Of a DNA stretch of 25,404 nucleotides, positions 1-6,732 are shown in pieces; position 1 is the first letter of the stretch; the number at the start of each line of letters is the position of its first letter. The notes below the pieces were generated by a model. The model saw only the letters and a list, made by a program, of their open reading frames with translations, was not told where the DNA came from and did no database searches. This stretch comes from Clostridiales bacterium. Its GTDB lineage: Bacteria; Bacillota; Clostridia; Christensenellales; Aristaeellaceae. The stretch covers positions 1-25,404 of the forward strand of contig SFHU01000033.1 in the NCBI GenBank assembly GCA_004555535.1, in the 5' to 3' direction. Both the position numbers and the translations under genes were made by a program.

Positions 1-2
1 GG

Positions 3-218
3 CTGCTTCTGGCGTATTGGGGAAAAGGATATGCCGCTGAGGCGGTAGTAGCCATGGTGGATTGGGCATCAAAACAGCCAGGCGTAAAGCGTATTGAAGC
101 AGAGACGAATGGGAGCAATGCCGCTTCACAAAGAGTGCTTCAAAAAGCGGGGTTCATACCATCAGGAAAAACCGGTAAGGAAGGCCCCGGATTTGTCTGG
201 CAGGGCGCCGTTTTGTAA
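3..218 (+). CDS. GNAT-family N-acetyltransferase, C-terminal fragment
   Basis: An open frame enters from the left edge and ends at a TAA, giving the last 71 residues of a protein. It contains YWGKGYAAEA, which resembles the acetyl-CoA pyrophosphate-binding motif A of RimJ/RimL-type GNAT enzymes, followed by the usual V-x-R-I-E-A-E-T-N strand and the N-x-A-S-Q-R-V-L-Q-K-A-G-F helix-turn. These enzymes move an acetyl group from acetyl-CoA to an amine; the acceptor cannot be told from this part. The start lies outside the window. The DNA is visibly less GC-rich than the genes from 1516 onward. The family call is firm; the substrate is unknown. Confidence 0.85.
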   Translation: MLLAYWGKGYAAEAVVAMVDWASKQPGVKRIEAETNGSNAASQRVLQKAGFIPSGKTGKEGPGFVWQGAVL

Positions 219-304
219 AGATATCCCATTGAAGCCGGAGCATTGTGTGCGTCATCAGCATTCTCTCCCCGCGCAGCCGGCATGTATCCATGTTCCGGCG
301 CCGG

Positions 305-370
305 AAACAAACAGAAAGGGATCCCCGAAGGCCCGCCACCAGCGGCAGACCATGGGGATCCCTTTTGTTT
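305..370. terminator. Bidirectional Rho-independent terminator
   Basis: Two arms, around 309-326 and 354-370, are complementary apart from one bulge (core AAAGGGATCCCC / GGGGATCCCTTT). They surround a 27-nt loop and carry A/T-rich flanks on both sides. The element sits between the end of the plus-strand acetyltransferase and the end of the minus-strand gene at 397-1221, so it probably stops transcripts from both directions. Confidence 0.75.
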
Positions 371-396
371 GAATGAGGAGGAGGCCCTGCGGCACA

Positions 397-1221
397 TCAG
401 ACCTTTTCCCTGGCGGGCAGACCGGCGAGCAGTCTGGCGGCCTCCTGGCCGGGATAGAGCGCCGGCGCGAGCTTGACAATCTGCTCGAGAATGCTTTCGG
501 CCTCGCGGCGGTTGTTCTCGGCCAGCATGGCGCGCGCAACCCAGAGCGAGGAGGTGATGCGCTGGAGCTGATGTGTCTTGTTCTGACGGGTCAGCTCCTT
601 GAGCTTCTCGACGTCGGCCTTGCCGGTCTTCAGGAAGACCATGCACTGCTCGTTAAGCTCAGTGGAGAAGGTCATGCGCTTCTTCTCCGGCTTGGCCTGC
701 TGGAGGGATTCGAGTTCCTTGCGCAGGCGGATGAGTTCGTCGAGGGTCTTCTGCGCGTTTTCAATGTCGTTCTTCTGCTCCGAGCAATAGCAAATATTGC
801 TGACGATGGCAAAGCGGGCGAGGAGCGCTTCCTCGTGGTTTTTTCCCTCCTTGACGGTGAAGGAGGAGAGCAGCGCGATGGCGTCGTCAAAGCGGCCCTG
901 CGCGCAATAGGCGTTGGAGAGGTGCAGGCGCACCATCAGCGCGGTGTTCTGGTTTTTGAGCCTGATCTGAAGCTTGGGCTCGTATTCGCGCAGGAAGCCG
1001 TCGACATCGAGCTGATTGTAGAGCCGGTTGAGCAGCTGGCTGTGCTGGTTGGTCGCGGCGGAAACCTCCGCGCCGACGACGAGGATGAAGCCGAAGACGG
1101 CCAGCAGGCAGGTTGCGATGGGGTTGCCCGAGCCGATGATCAGCAAAAAGGCGGCGAGCGCCAGATAGACGCCAAGCACGATGAGCATTCTGGTTTTCTG
1201 CCTAGGGAAGAGATGAATCAT
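397..1221 (-). CDS. Membrane protein with cytosolic TPR-like helical region, unknown function
   Basis: This 274-aa protein has two hydrophobic segments close together near the N-terminus (about residues 10-30 and 33-53). The remainder is hydrophilic and alpha-helical, with TPR-like patterns such as LHLSNAYCAQGRFDDAIALL. The likely topology is a short membrane hairpin holding a soluble helical-repeat domain, often a protein-protein scaffold. The ATG at 1221 is preceded by AAGGAG at 8-nt spacing. A good sigma-A-type promoter lies upstream (1283-1311). It is transcribed alone and converges on the acetyltransferase. I do not recognise a named family, and no catalytic motif is visible. Confidence 0.8.
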   Translation of the reverse strand: MIHLFPRQKTRMLIVLGVYLALAAFLLIIGSGNPIATCLLAVFGFILVVGAEVSAATNQHSQLLNRLYNQLDVDGFLREYEPKLQIRLKNQNTALMVRLHLSNAYCAQGRFDDAIALLSSFTVKEGKNHEEALLARFAIVSNICYCSEQKNDIENAQKTLDELIRLRKELESLQQAKPEKKRMTFSTELNEQCMVFLKTGKADVEKLKELTRQNKTHQLQRITSSLWVARAMLAENNRREAESILEQIVKLAPALYPGQEAARLLAGLPAREKV

Positions 1222-1282
1222 GTTGACAGCTCCTTCGTTTGAGATAAAACGGACAAAATAACCTGTCCGAGCTTATGACCTC

Positions 1283-1311
1283 AGTATAGCTTTTTGGCCG
1301 GGGAAAAGCAA
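1283..1311 (-). promoter_or_regulatory. Sigma-A-type promoter for the TPR-like membrane protein gene
   Basis: On the minus strand, TTGCTT (1311-1306) and TATACT (1288-1283) are separated by exactly 17 bp. The -10 box lies 61 bp upstream of the ATG at 1221. The sequence matches the vegetative consensus well. Confidence 0.7.
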
Positions 1312-1406
1312 TTCTTTTCTGACAGACCGCGCAAAAATATAGGGCTGGACAGGGAAATGGATGAAACCAATAAATAAAATGAAAAAAGATTGGGTGATTT
1401 TTCCGA

Positions 1407-1435
1407 TTGATAAACTAGAATGCAAGATGTATGAT
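1407..1435 (+). promoter_or_regulatory. Candidate sigma-A-type promoter for manA and possibly the TRAP genes
   Basis: TTGATA (1407-1412) and TATGAT (1430-1435) are separated by 17 bp in the AT-rich divergent region 1222-1515. A second, nearly perfect -10 box, TATAAT at 1464-1469, has no good -35 partner at 17 bp. Transcription could start from either. The rest of this roughly 290-nt gap holds no gene that I can support. Confidence 0.5.
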
Positions 1436-1515
1436 ATTAGTAAATATTCGAGAAAAGATTGGATATAATGAATAATTTTCAACTGTGCCGAAGGCGGTTT
1501 TTTTAAGGAATGATG

Positions 1516-2598
1516 ATGCGGATGAAGCCAAAATTGCTTAAAACGGGGGAAACCCGCGTCTGGCGGACGTATACGGGCGGAGCGGGACTTGACGCGTTTC
1601 ACGGCAGAGCCGGGGAAAACGGGCAGCTCCCGGAGGATTGGGCGGCGAGCACGACGCGGGCGATCAACCCGGGACGGGAGGCGCTGTGCGAGGGGCTCAG
1701 CCGGGTGATCAGCCTGCCAGGCGAGCCGCTGCTTAAGGATGTAATCGCCTGCGAACCGCTGGCGTTCTTTGGCGAGGCGCATCTTCGCACGTTCGGCGCG
1801 CAGGCAGGCTTTCTGGTGAAGCTGATTGATGCGGCAGAGAGGCTGACCATTCAGGTGCACCCGGACAAGCGCTACGCCAAAGAGGTGCTTCACAGCGACT
1901 ACGGCAAGACGGAATCCTGGTATATCCTGGGCGGCAACGGCGCCGCGCAGGAGCCCTGCATCTATCTGGGCTTTCGGCCCGGCGTGACGCGTGCAATCTG
2001 GAAGCGCCTGTTCGAGGCGCAGGATATCGAGGGTATGCTTGGCTGCCTGCACCGCATTCCTGTCAGGACCGGAGAATGCTACTTCATCGCGGGGGGCGTT
2101 CCGCATGCCATTGGCGCGGGTTGCTTCCTGGCCGAAGTACAGGAACCGACCGATTATACCATGCGCACAGAGCTGGTGACGCCGGGAGGATTGCGGATTC
2201 ACGAGCGGCAATGCCATCAGGGTGTCGGCTACGAAAAAATGCTCGACTGCTTTCATTATGACGGGGAGAGTTTGGAGCAGACGCTTGCGCGCTACCGCAG
2301 CGCGCCCCGGCGGATTCTCGAAACGCCGGGCGGCGCGGTGGATTCGCTGATCGACGCGCGGCAGACGACGCTCTTCGCCATGCGTCGCGTGACGGTTACG
2401 AGCGGATTTGCTTTGCCCGCAGAGGGCTGCATGCGCATCCTGATCGTCCTTGAGGGTGAGGGAAGTGTCCGCGCGGGGGAGGAGGGCCTGCCCCTGCGCC
2501 GCGGCGACGTGCTCGCCGTGCCGGCAAACTGTCCGGCGCTTGAGCTGAGCGCGACAAAGCGGCTCGTTCTGCTTGACAGTCTGCCGCCCAGAAACTGA
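1516..2598 (+). CDS. manA: Class I mannose-6-phosphate isomerase-like enzyme (cupin)
   Basis: The family interconverts mannose 6-phosphate and fructose 6-phosphate in the cytosol using a zinc ion held in a cupin barrel. The predicted 360-aa protein has the expected ligand pattern: Q-V-H-P-D (Q113, H115), K-T-E-S-W (E133) and P-H-A-I-G (H197). The C-terminal cupin portion ends with the L-R-R-G-D-V-L-A-V-P-A pattern. Four in-frame ATGs lie between 1510 and 1522. The AAGGA at 1505-1509 is best spaced (6 nt) for the third, at 1516. The gene is followed 53 nt later by dctP with no obvious terminator, so it may lead the TRAP operon. Substrate specificity could differ from mannose 6-phosphate given the uronate genes nearby. 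Confidence 0.88.
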   Translation: MRMKPKLLKTGETRVWRTYTGGAGLDAFHGRAGENGQLPEDWAASTTRAINPGREALCEGLSRVISLPGEPLLKDVIACEPLAFFGEAHLRTFGAQAGFLVKLIDAAERLTIQVHPDKRYAKEVLHSDYGKTESWYILGGNGAAQEPCIYLGFRPGVTRAIWKRLFEAQDIEGMLGCLHRIPVRTGECYFIAGGVPHAIGAGCFLAEVQEPTDYTMRTELVTPGGLRIHERQCHQGVGYEKMLDCFHYDGESLEQTLARYRSAPRRILETPGGAVDSLIDARQTTLFAMRRVTVTSGFALPAEGCMRILIVLEGEGSVRAGEEGLPLRRGDVLAVPANCPALELSATKRLVLLDSLPPRN

Positions 2599-2651
2599 AG
2601 AATGTCATCCGGATTTTCCGGTGATATAAAAAACGAAGGAGGAACCCCAAC

Positions 2652-3623
2652 ATGAAAAAGACTCTTGTCGTTGCGCTGGCACTGGTGATGTGCTTCGCGC
2701 TGAGCTCCGTGGCCTGTGCGAAGAGCTATGAGCTCAAAATCTCCACCACCCAGACCGACACCTCGATGATCTACGCGGGCCTGCAGGCTGCTGCGGACGA
2801 GATCATGGAAAAGACCAACGGTGACGTGAAGGTCACCATCTATCCGTCCTCTCAGCTCGGCGGCGAGGAGGACATGATCGACCAGGCGATCGCCGGCATC
2901 GGCGTGGCCGTGCTGACCGATGCGGGCCGTATGTCCAGCTACGTCAATGACATCGGCATCTTCAACATGGCGTACTTCGTCAACAACTATGAGGACGGCC
3001 TGAAGGTCATCGCGACCGATACCTTCAAGGGCTGGACGGACGAGCTCATTGACCAGGGCATCCGTGTCCTGTGCTTCAACTACTACGACGGCGCCCGCTC
3101 CTTCATGCAGAACAAGGAGGTCAACACACCTGAGGATCTCAAGGGGCTCGTGACCCGCACGCCGGGCGCTGCGCCGTACAACGAGTCCATCTCCGCGATG
3201 GGCGCCACGCCGTACAACGTTGCCTGGTCCGAAGTGTACAACTCCATCCAGACCAAGGCGATTGACGCGTGCGAGGTGCAGTACACCTCCGCCGTGTCCT
3301 CCCACATCTATGAGGTCTGCAAGTACGTCGCCAAGACCGAGCACATCAACCTGTTCAACTGCCTGATCTGCGGCGAGGCCTGGTTCTCCAAGCTGCCGGA
3401 AGAGTATCAGCAGATCGTGCTCGACGCCTGCTACAACAACGCCTACAACAATGCGCAGGAGATCATCGCTGCGCAGGCTGACATGGAGAAGACCCTGATC
3501 GACAACGGCATGACCGTCATCGAAGTGGACAAGACCCCGTTCCAGGAGGCCGCGAAGGCCGCGTATGAGAAGCTCGGCTGGACTGAGCTGCGCGCCAAGA
3601 TCTACGAGGAAGCTGGCATCTAA
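2652..3623 (+). CDS. dctP: TRAP transporter substrate-binding protein (DctP family)
   Basis: This is the extracytoplasmic binding protein of a tripartite ATP-independent transporter; it captures an organic acid outside the membrane and hands it to DctQM. The 323-aa product has an N-terminal signal peptide (MKKTLVVALALVMCFALSS) with an A-C-A signal-peptidase I site before KSYELKIS. A lipobox reading (V-A-C) is possible but poor. The mature part has DctP hallmarks: S-S-Q-L-G-G-E-E-D-M, and E-D-L-K-G-L-V-T-R-T-P-G with R169 at the position of the conserved carboxylate-binding arginine, then W-S-E-V-Y-N-S-I-Q-T. AAGGAGG precedes the ATG. The adjacent uxuA/uxuB genes suggest a hexuronate or aldonate ligand, which is inference. 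Confidence 0.93.
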   Translation: MKKTLVVALALVMCFALSSVACAKSYELKISTTQTDTSMIYAGLQAAADEIMEKTNGDVKVTIYPSSQLGGEEDMIDQAIAGIGVAVLTDAGRMSSYVNDIGIFNMAYFVNNYEDGLKVIATDTFKGWTDELIDQGIRVLCFNYYDGARSFMQNKEVNTPEDLKGLVTRTPGAAPYNESISAMGATPYNVAWSEVYNSIQTKAIDACEVQYTSAVSSHIYEVCKYVAKTEHINLFNCLICGEAWFSKLPEEYQQIVLDACYNNAYNNAQEIIAAQADMEKTLIDNGMTVIEVDKTPFQEAAKAAYEKLGWTELRAKIYEEAGI

Positions 3624-3628
3624 CCGGC

Positions 3629-3670
3629 AAAAAAGAGGGCGGAGGTGCTTCGAACCTTCGCCCTTTTTTT
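3629..3670 (+). terminator. Strong Rho-independent terminator or attenuator between dctP and dctQ
   Basis: A long stem pairs 3630-3646 with 3654-3670 around a 7-nt loop (GCTTCGA) and ends in seven T residues. It starts only a few bases after the dctP stop. Because dctQM follow within 30 nt with no clear promoter of their own, it probably acts as a partial terminator that makes the binding protein more abundant than the membrane subunits. Confidence 0.85.
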
Positions 3671-3699
3671 GAAACGTTGTGAAGGAGCGAAAAGATCGC

Positions 3700-4194
3700 A
3701 TGGATACGGTAAAAAAAATCTACGCCAGGTTCTGCTGGCTGGAGCAGCAGATCGCGATGGTTCTTCTGGCCGCCATCACCGTGCTGGTGTTTGTCTCGGC
3801 GCTCACCCGCACGTTTGGCTATCCGATCAACTGGGCGCAGGATGCCGCATTGATCATGTTCGCCTGGCTGGCGTTCATCGGCGGTGATATTGCGCTGCAT
3901 TCCACGGGCCTTATCGGCATCGATCTGATTGTCAGGCGTTTCCCCAAGGTGTTCCAGAAGGGTATCGACATCCTCTTCAAGATCGTCATGCTCGTGTTCC
4001 TGGCCGTGCTGGTCATCTACGGCTATCAGTATGTGCTCACCGGCTACAAGCGCCTGATTACGACGCTCAATGTCTCCTATGCGTTTGTGACAGCTTCTGT
4101 GCCCGTCGGCGCGGTGCTGATGATCATCTCCGTGAGCATCAATCTCGTCAAGAGCATCAAAACGCCTGTTGAAAAGTGGGGTGAAAAGGCATGA
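3700..4194 (+). CDS. dctQ: TRAP transporter small permease subunit (DctQ family)
   Basis: This is the small membrane subunit of the TRAP transporter, which pairs with DctM in the cytoplasmic membrane. The 164-aa protein has four predicted hydrophobic helices (roughly residues 15-37, 45-62, 85-110 and 125-150) and the family's typical W-A-Q-D-A-A-L-I-M-F-A-W-L-A-F-I-G segment after the first helix. A GTG at 3679 is in frame, but the AAGGAG at 3682-3687 lies inside that reading and points to the ATG at 3700. Its stop overlaps the dctM start in an ATGA, which indicates translational coupling. Confidence 0.92.
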   Translation: MDTVKKIYARFCWLEQQIAMVLLAAITVLVFVSALTRTFGYPINWAQDAALIMFAWLAFIGGDIALHSTGLIGIDLIVRRFPKVFQKGIDILFKIVMLVFLAVLVIYGYQYVLTGYKRLITTLNVSYAFVTASVPVGAVLMIISVSINLVKSIKTPVEKWGEKA

Positions 4195-5477
4195 TTGCGG
4201 CGATTGCCATCTTCTTCGTATTTCTGCTGCTGGGCATGCCCGTTGCGTTCTCCATCGGCATTTCCGGCTTCGCGTTCTTTCTGTTCCGCGATCTGCCTCT
4301 GAGCATCCTAGTGCAGAAATCCATTTCAACCACGCAGAGCTTCACCATGCTGGCGATTCCGCTGTTCATCCTGGCGGGCAACCTGATGAATGCAACCGGT
4401 ATTACCCGCCGTCTGATGAAGCTGGCCAATGTGCTGACCGGCCATATGTATGGCAGCGTCGGACAGGTTTCCTGCGTGCTTTCGACCCTGATGGGCGGCG
4501 TTTCCGGATCCGCCGTTGCGGATGCGGCGATGGAGTGCCGCATCCTCGGCCCGGAGATGGAGCGCCAGGGCTACGCCAAGGGCTGGGCGGCGGCGATCAA
4601 CGGCCTCTCCGGCCTGATCGTGGCGACGATTCCACCTTCCATGGGCCTGATCATCTATGGCACCGTCGGCGAGGTTTCCATCGGCCGCCTGTTCATGGCA
4701 GGTTGGGTGCCTGGTCTGCTGATGATGGTCTTCCTGATGATTGCCTGCTCGCTCTCCGCGCGCCACTTTGAGTATAAGCCGGAGCGAACGAAGATGGCGC
4801 CGCTCTCCGAAATCGGCAAGGTGATGCTCGATTCCATCTGGGCGCTGCTCTTCCCGGTGCTGCTGATCGTGCTCATTCGCTTTGGCATCATGAGCCCGAC
4901 GGAGTCCGGTGCGTTTGCCTGCGCCTATGCGCTCTTCGTCGGAATTGTCATCTATAGAGAAATGTCGGTGGAATCCCTGATGAAGACGCTCAAGGATTCC
5001 GTCAAGGACGTGACCGTCATCGCGATCATTCTCTGCTTCTCCGGCGTGTTTGGCTATGGTGTTGTCTTTGACGATCTGACGACCGTGCTGGCGGAGGCCC
5101 TGGTTGCGATCACGTCCAACCGGATCGCCCTGCTTGGCCTCGTCATCCTGTTCCTGTTGATGTGCGGCATGTTCATGGAGACGACGGTTATCGCGCTGAT
5201 CCTGACCCCGATTCTCAAGCCGGTCATGGAGAGCGTGGGCGTCGATCCGGTCGTCTTCGGCATGATTATGATGACCTGCGTGACCTTCGGCGTCATGACG
5301 CCGCCGGTGGGCACGGCGCTGTATACGACATCCGACATCATGGGCTGTGACATTGGCGAGACCGTCAAGTACGGCTGGCCGTTCTACCTGGCCGTGATTC
5401 TGGTCGTCGTGTTCATGGTGTTCTTCCCGGATGCCGTGCTGTGGCTGCCCAACCTGGTCTACGGCGTGGGCGCGTAA
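4191..5477 (+). CDS. dctM: TRAP transporter large permease subunit (DctM family)
   Basis: This is the large membrane subunit, which forms the sodium-coupled transport path. At 428 aa it matches the usual family length. It is almost entirely hydrophobic, with about a dozen helices. Family signatures include G-M-P-V-A-F-S-I-G near the N-terminus, A-I-P-L-F-I-L-A-G-N-L-M, G-G-V-S-G-S-A-V-A-D, A-T-I-P-P-S and T-P-P-V-G-T-A-L-Y near the C-terminus. The start codon overlaps the dctQ stop by four bases. With dctP and dctQ it makes a complete transporter directly upstream of the uronate catabolic genes. Confidence 0.95.
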   Translation: MIAAIAIFFVFLLLGMPVAFSIGISGFAFFLFRDLPLSILVQKSISTTQSFTMLAIPLFILAGNLMNATGITRRLMKLANVLTGHMYGSVGQVSCVLSTLMGGVSGSAVADAAMECRILGPEMERQGYAKGWAAAINGLSGLIVATIPPSMGLIIYGTVGEVSIGRLFMAGWVPGLLMMVFLMIACSLSARHFEYKPERTKMAPLSEIGKVMLDSIWALLFPVLLIVLIRFGIMSPTESGAFACAYALFVGIVIYREMSVESLMKTLKDSVKDVTVIAIILCFSGVFGYGVVFDDLTTVLAEALVAITSNRIALLGLVILFLLMCGMFMETTVIALILTPILKPVMESVGVDPVVFGMIMMTCVTFGVMTPPVGTALYTTSDIMGCDIGETVKYGWPFYLAVILVVVFMVFFPDAVLWLPNLVYGVGA

Positions 5478-5488
5478 GGCGCGTTTGC

Positions 5489-5543
5489 CATGCGCCCGCC
5501 GGATTTCTTCAGAATCCCTGATGAAACAATTGGCGGGCGCATG
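5489..5543. repeat. Perfect 12-bp inverted repeat downstream of dctM
   Basis: CATGCGCCCGCC (5489-5500) and GGCGGGCGCATG (5532-5543) are exact reverse complements separated by 31 nt. No T-tract follows, so it is a poor Rho-independent terminator. Its right arm overlaps the -35 box and spacer of the putative uxuA promoter, which would also fit a regulatory site. Confidence 0.7.
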
Positions 5544-5559
5544 AAATTCATGGTACAAT
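5530..5559 (+). promoter_or_regulatory. Candidate extended -10 promoter of uxuA
   Basis: TGGTACAAT (5551-5559) is an extended -10 element. TTGGCG (5530-5535) lies 18 bp upstream as a weaker -35. It is followed by a leader of roughly 45 nt with AAGGAG at 5597-5602 before the uxuA ATG. Confidence 0.55.
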
Positions 5560-5562
5560 GAA
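5547..5562. promoter_or_regulatory. Pseudo-palindromic operator candidate over the uxuA -10 box
   Basis: TTCAT-GGTACA-ATGAA has perfect 5-bp arms and a GTAC centre, and it covers the -10 element. GntR/FadR-type regulators usually bind short palindromes of this size, and such a regulator is encoded at 8413-9096. The assignment is inference. Confidence 0.4.
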
Positions 5563-5613
5563 AGCATATGGGGAACCTGCTTTCCCGCACAACGAAAAGG
5601 AGTGTGACTGCGG

Positions 5614-6702
5614 ATGAAAATGACGTTCCGTTGGTACGGAAAGGACAGCGACAAGATTACCCTCAAGCAGATCAAGCAGATCCCGGGCTGCACGGGCCTG
5701 ATGGGCGTGCTTGACTACAAGGCTGCCGGCGAGGTCTGGGAGGAGGACGAGGTCCGCCAGTATATCGAAGAGGTGCATGCGGCCGGCCTGGAGTGCGAGG
5801 TCATCGAGAGCGTGAACGTCCATGAGGACATCAAGCTCGGCCTGCCCACGCGCGACAAGTATATCGAGAACTACTGCAAGAGCATTCGCAACCTGGCGAA
5901 GTACGGCGTCAAGGTGATCGTCTACAACTTCATGCCCGTGCTCGACTGGCTGCGCACGGATCTCGCCCGCGAGATTCCGGAGGACGGCTCCAACAGCCTG
6001 TATTTCGACGAGGAAGAGCTGGGGGCGATGACGCCTGTGGAGATCGTCCGCAAAACCGCCGAGAATTCCAACGGCTTCACGCTGCCCGGCTGGGAGCCGG
6101 AGCGCCTGGCCGACCTGGAGCATGTGCTTGAGCTCTACAAGGACATCGACGAGGCGAAGTTGCGCGAGAACTTCAAGTATTTCCTCGACGGCATTATCCC
6201 GACCTGCGAGGAGGTCGGCGTGAAGATGGCCTGCCATCCGGACGATCCGGGCTGGCCGATCTTCGGTCTGCCGCGCATCACGCACGACCAGGAGGGCTAC
6301 GACATCATGGTCAAGCTCCATGACAGCCCCTGCAACACCGTCTGCCTGTGCACCGGCTCCCTCGGCTCCAACGTCAAGAACGACATCCCCGCGATCATCC
6401 GCCACTTCGGCGAGATGGATCGCATCGGTTGCCTGCACGTGCGCAACGTCAAGCACCTGGGCAGCGACCGCCGCTTCCGCGAGTCGAGCCACCTGTCCTC
6501 CGACGGCGACCTGGATATGTACGAGATCATGAAGGCCGTCTACGAGACCTGCCCGGATACCTATATCCGTCCGGATCATGGCCGCATGATCTGGGACGAG
6601 GTCGGCCGCCCCGGCTATGGCCTGTATGACCGCGCGCTGGGCATCGCCTACCTCAACGGCCTGTGGGAGGCCATCGACAAAAATGCGAAGGCAGCCAAAT
6701 AA
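5614..6702 (+). CDS. uxuA: D-mannonate dehydratase
   Basis: The enzyme removes water from D-mannonate to give 2-keto-3-deoxy-D-gluconate in the hexuronate pathway. The 362-aa product matches the shorter Gram-positive form. It starts MKMTFRWYG and contains G-C-T-G-L-M-G-V-L and V-I-E-S-V-N-V-H-E-D-I-K-L-G. Residues expected to hold the divalent metal are present: H208 (A-C-H-P-D-D-P), C246 (C-L-C-T-G-S-L-G), H275 (L-H-V-R-N-V) and D321 (R-P-D-H-G-R). The gene is followed 30 nt later by uxuB, whose product makes its substrate, so the two form a functional pair. A candidate promoter and operator lie just upstream. Confidence 0.96.
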   Translation: MKMTFRWYGKDSDKITLKQIKQIPGCTGLMGVLDYKAAGEVWEEDEVRQYIEEVHAAGLECEVIESVNVHEDIKLGLPTRDKYIENYCKSIRNLAKYGVKVIVYNFMPVLDWLRTDLAREIPEDGSNSLYFDEEELGAMTPVEIVRKTAENSNGFTLPGWEPERLADLEHVLELYKDIDEAKLRENFKYFLDGIIPTCEEVGVKMACHPDDPGWPIFGLPRITHDQEGYDIMVKLHDSPCNTVCLCTGSLGSNVKNDIPAIIRHFGEMDRIGCLHVRNVKHLGSDRRFRESSHLSSDGDLDMYEIMKAVYETCPDTYIRPDHGRMIWDEVGRPGYGLYDRALGIAYLNGLWEAIDKNAKAAK

Positions 6703-6732
6703 CCGCTTCCGCGCTAGAAAGGTTGATTGCAC

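Noticed and set aside
373..1242. 289-codon plus-strand frame opposite the TPR-like membrane protein
   Set aside because: The minus-strand protein has membrane helices, a good ribosome binding site and a promoter; the plus-strand translation has none of these.
2292..3701. 469-codon minus-strand frame over dctP
   Set aside because: It is a shadow of dctP and the end of manA, and it crosses a strong terminator.
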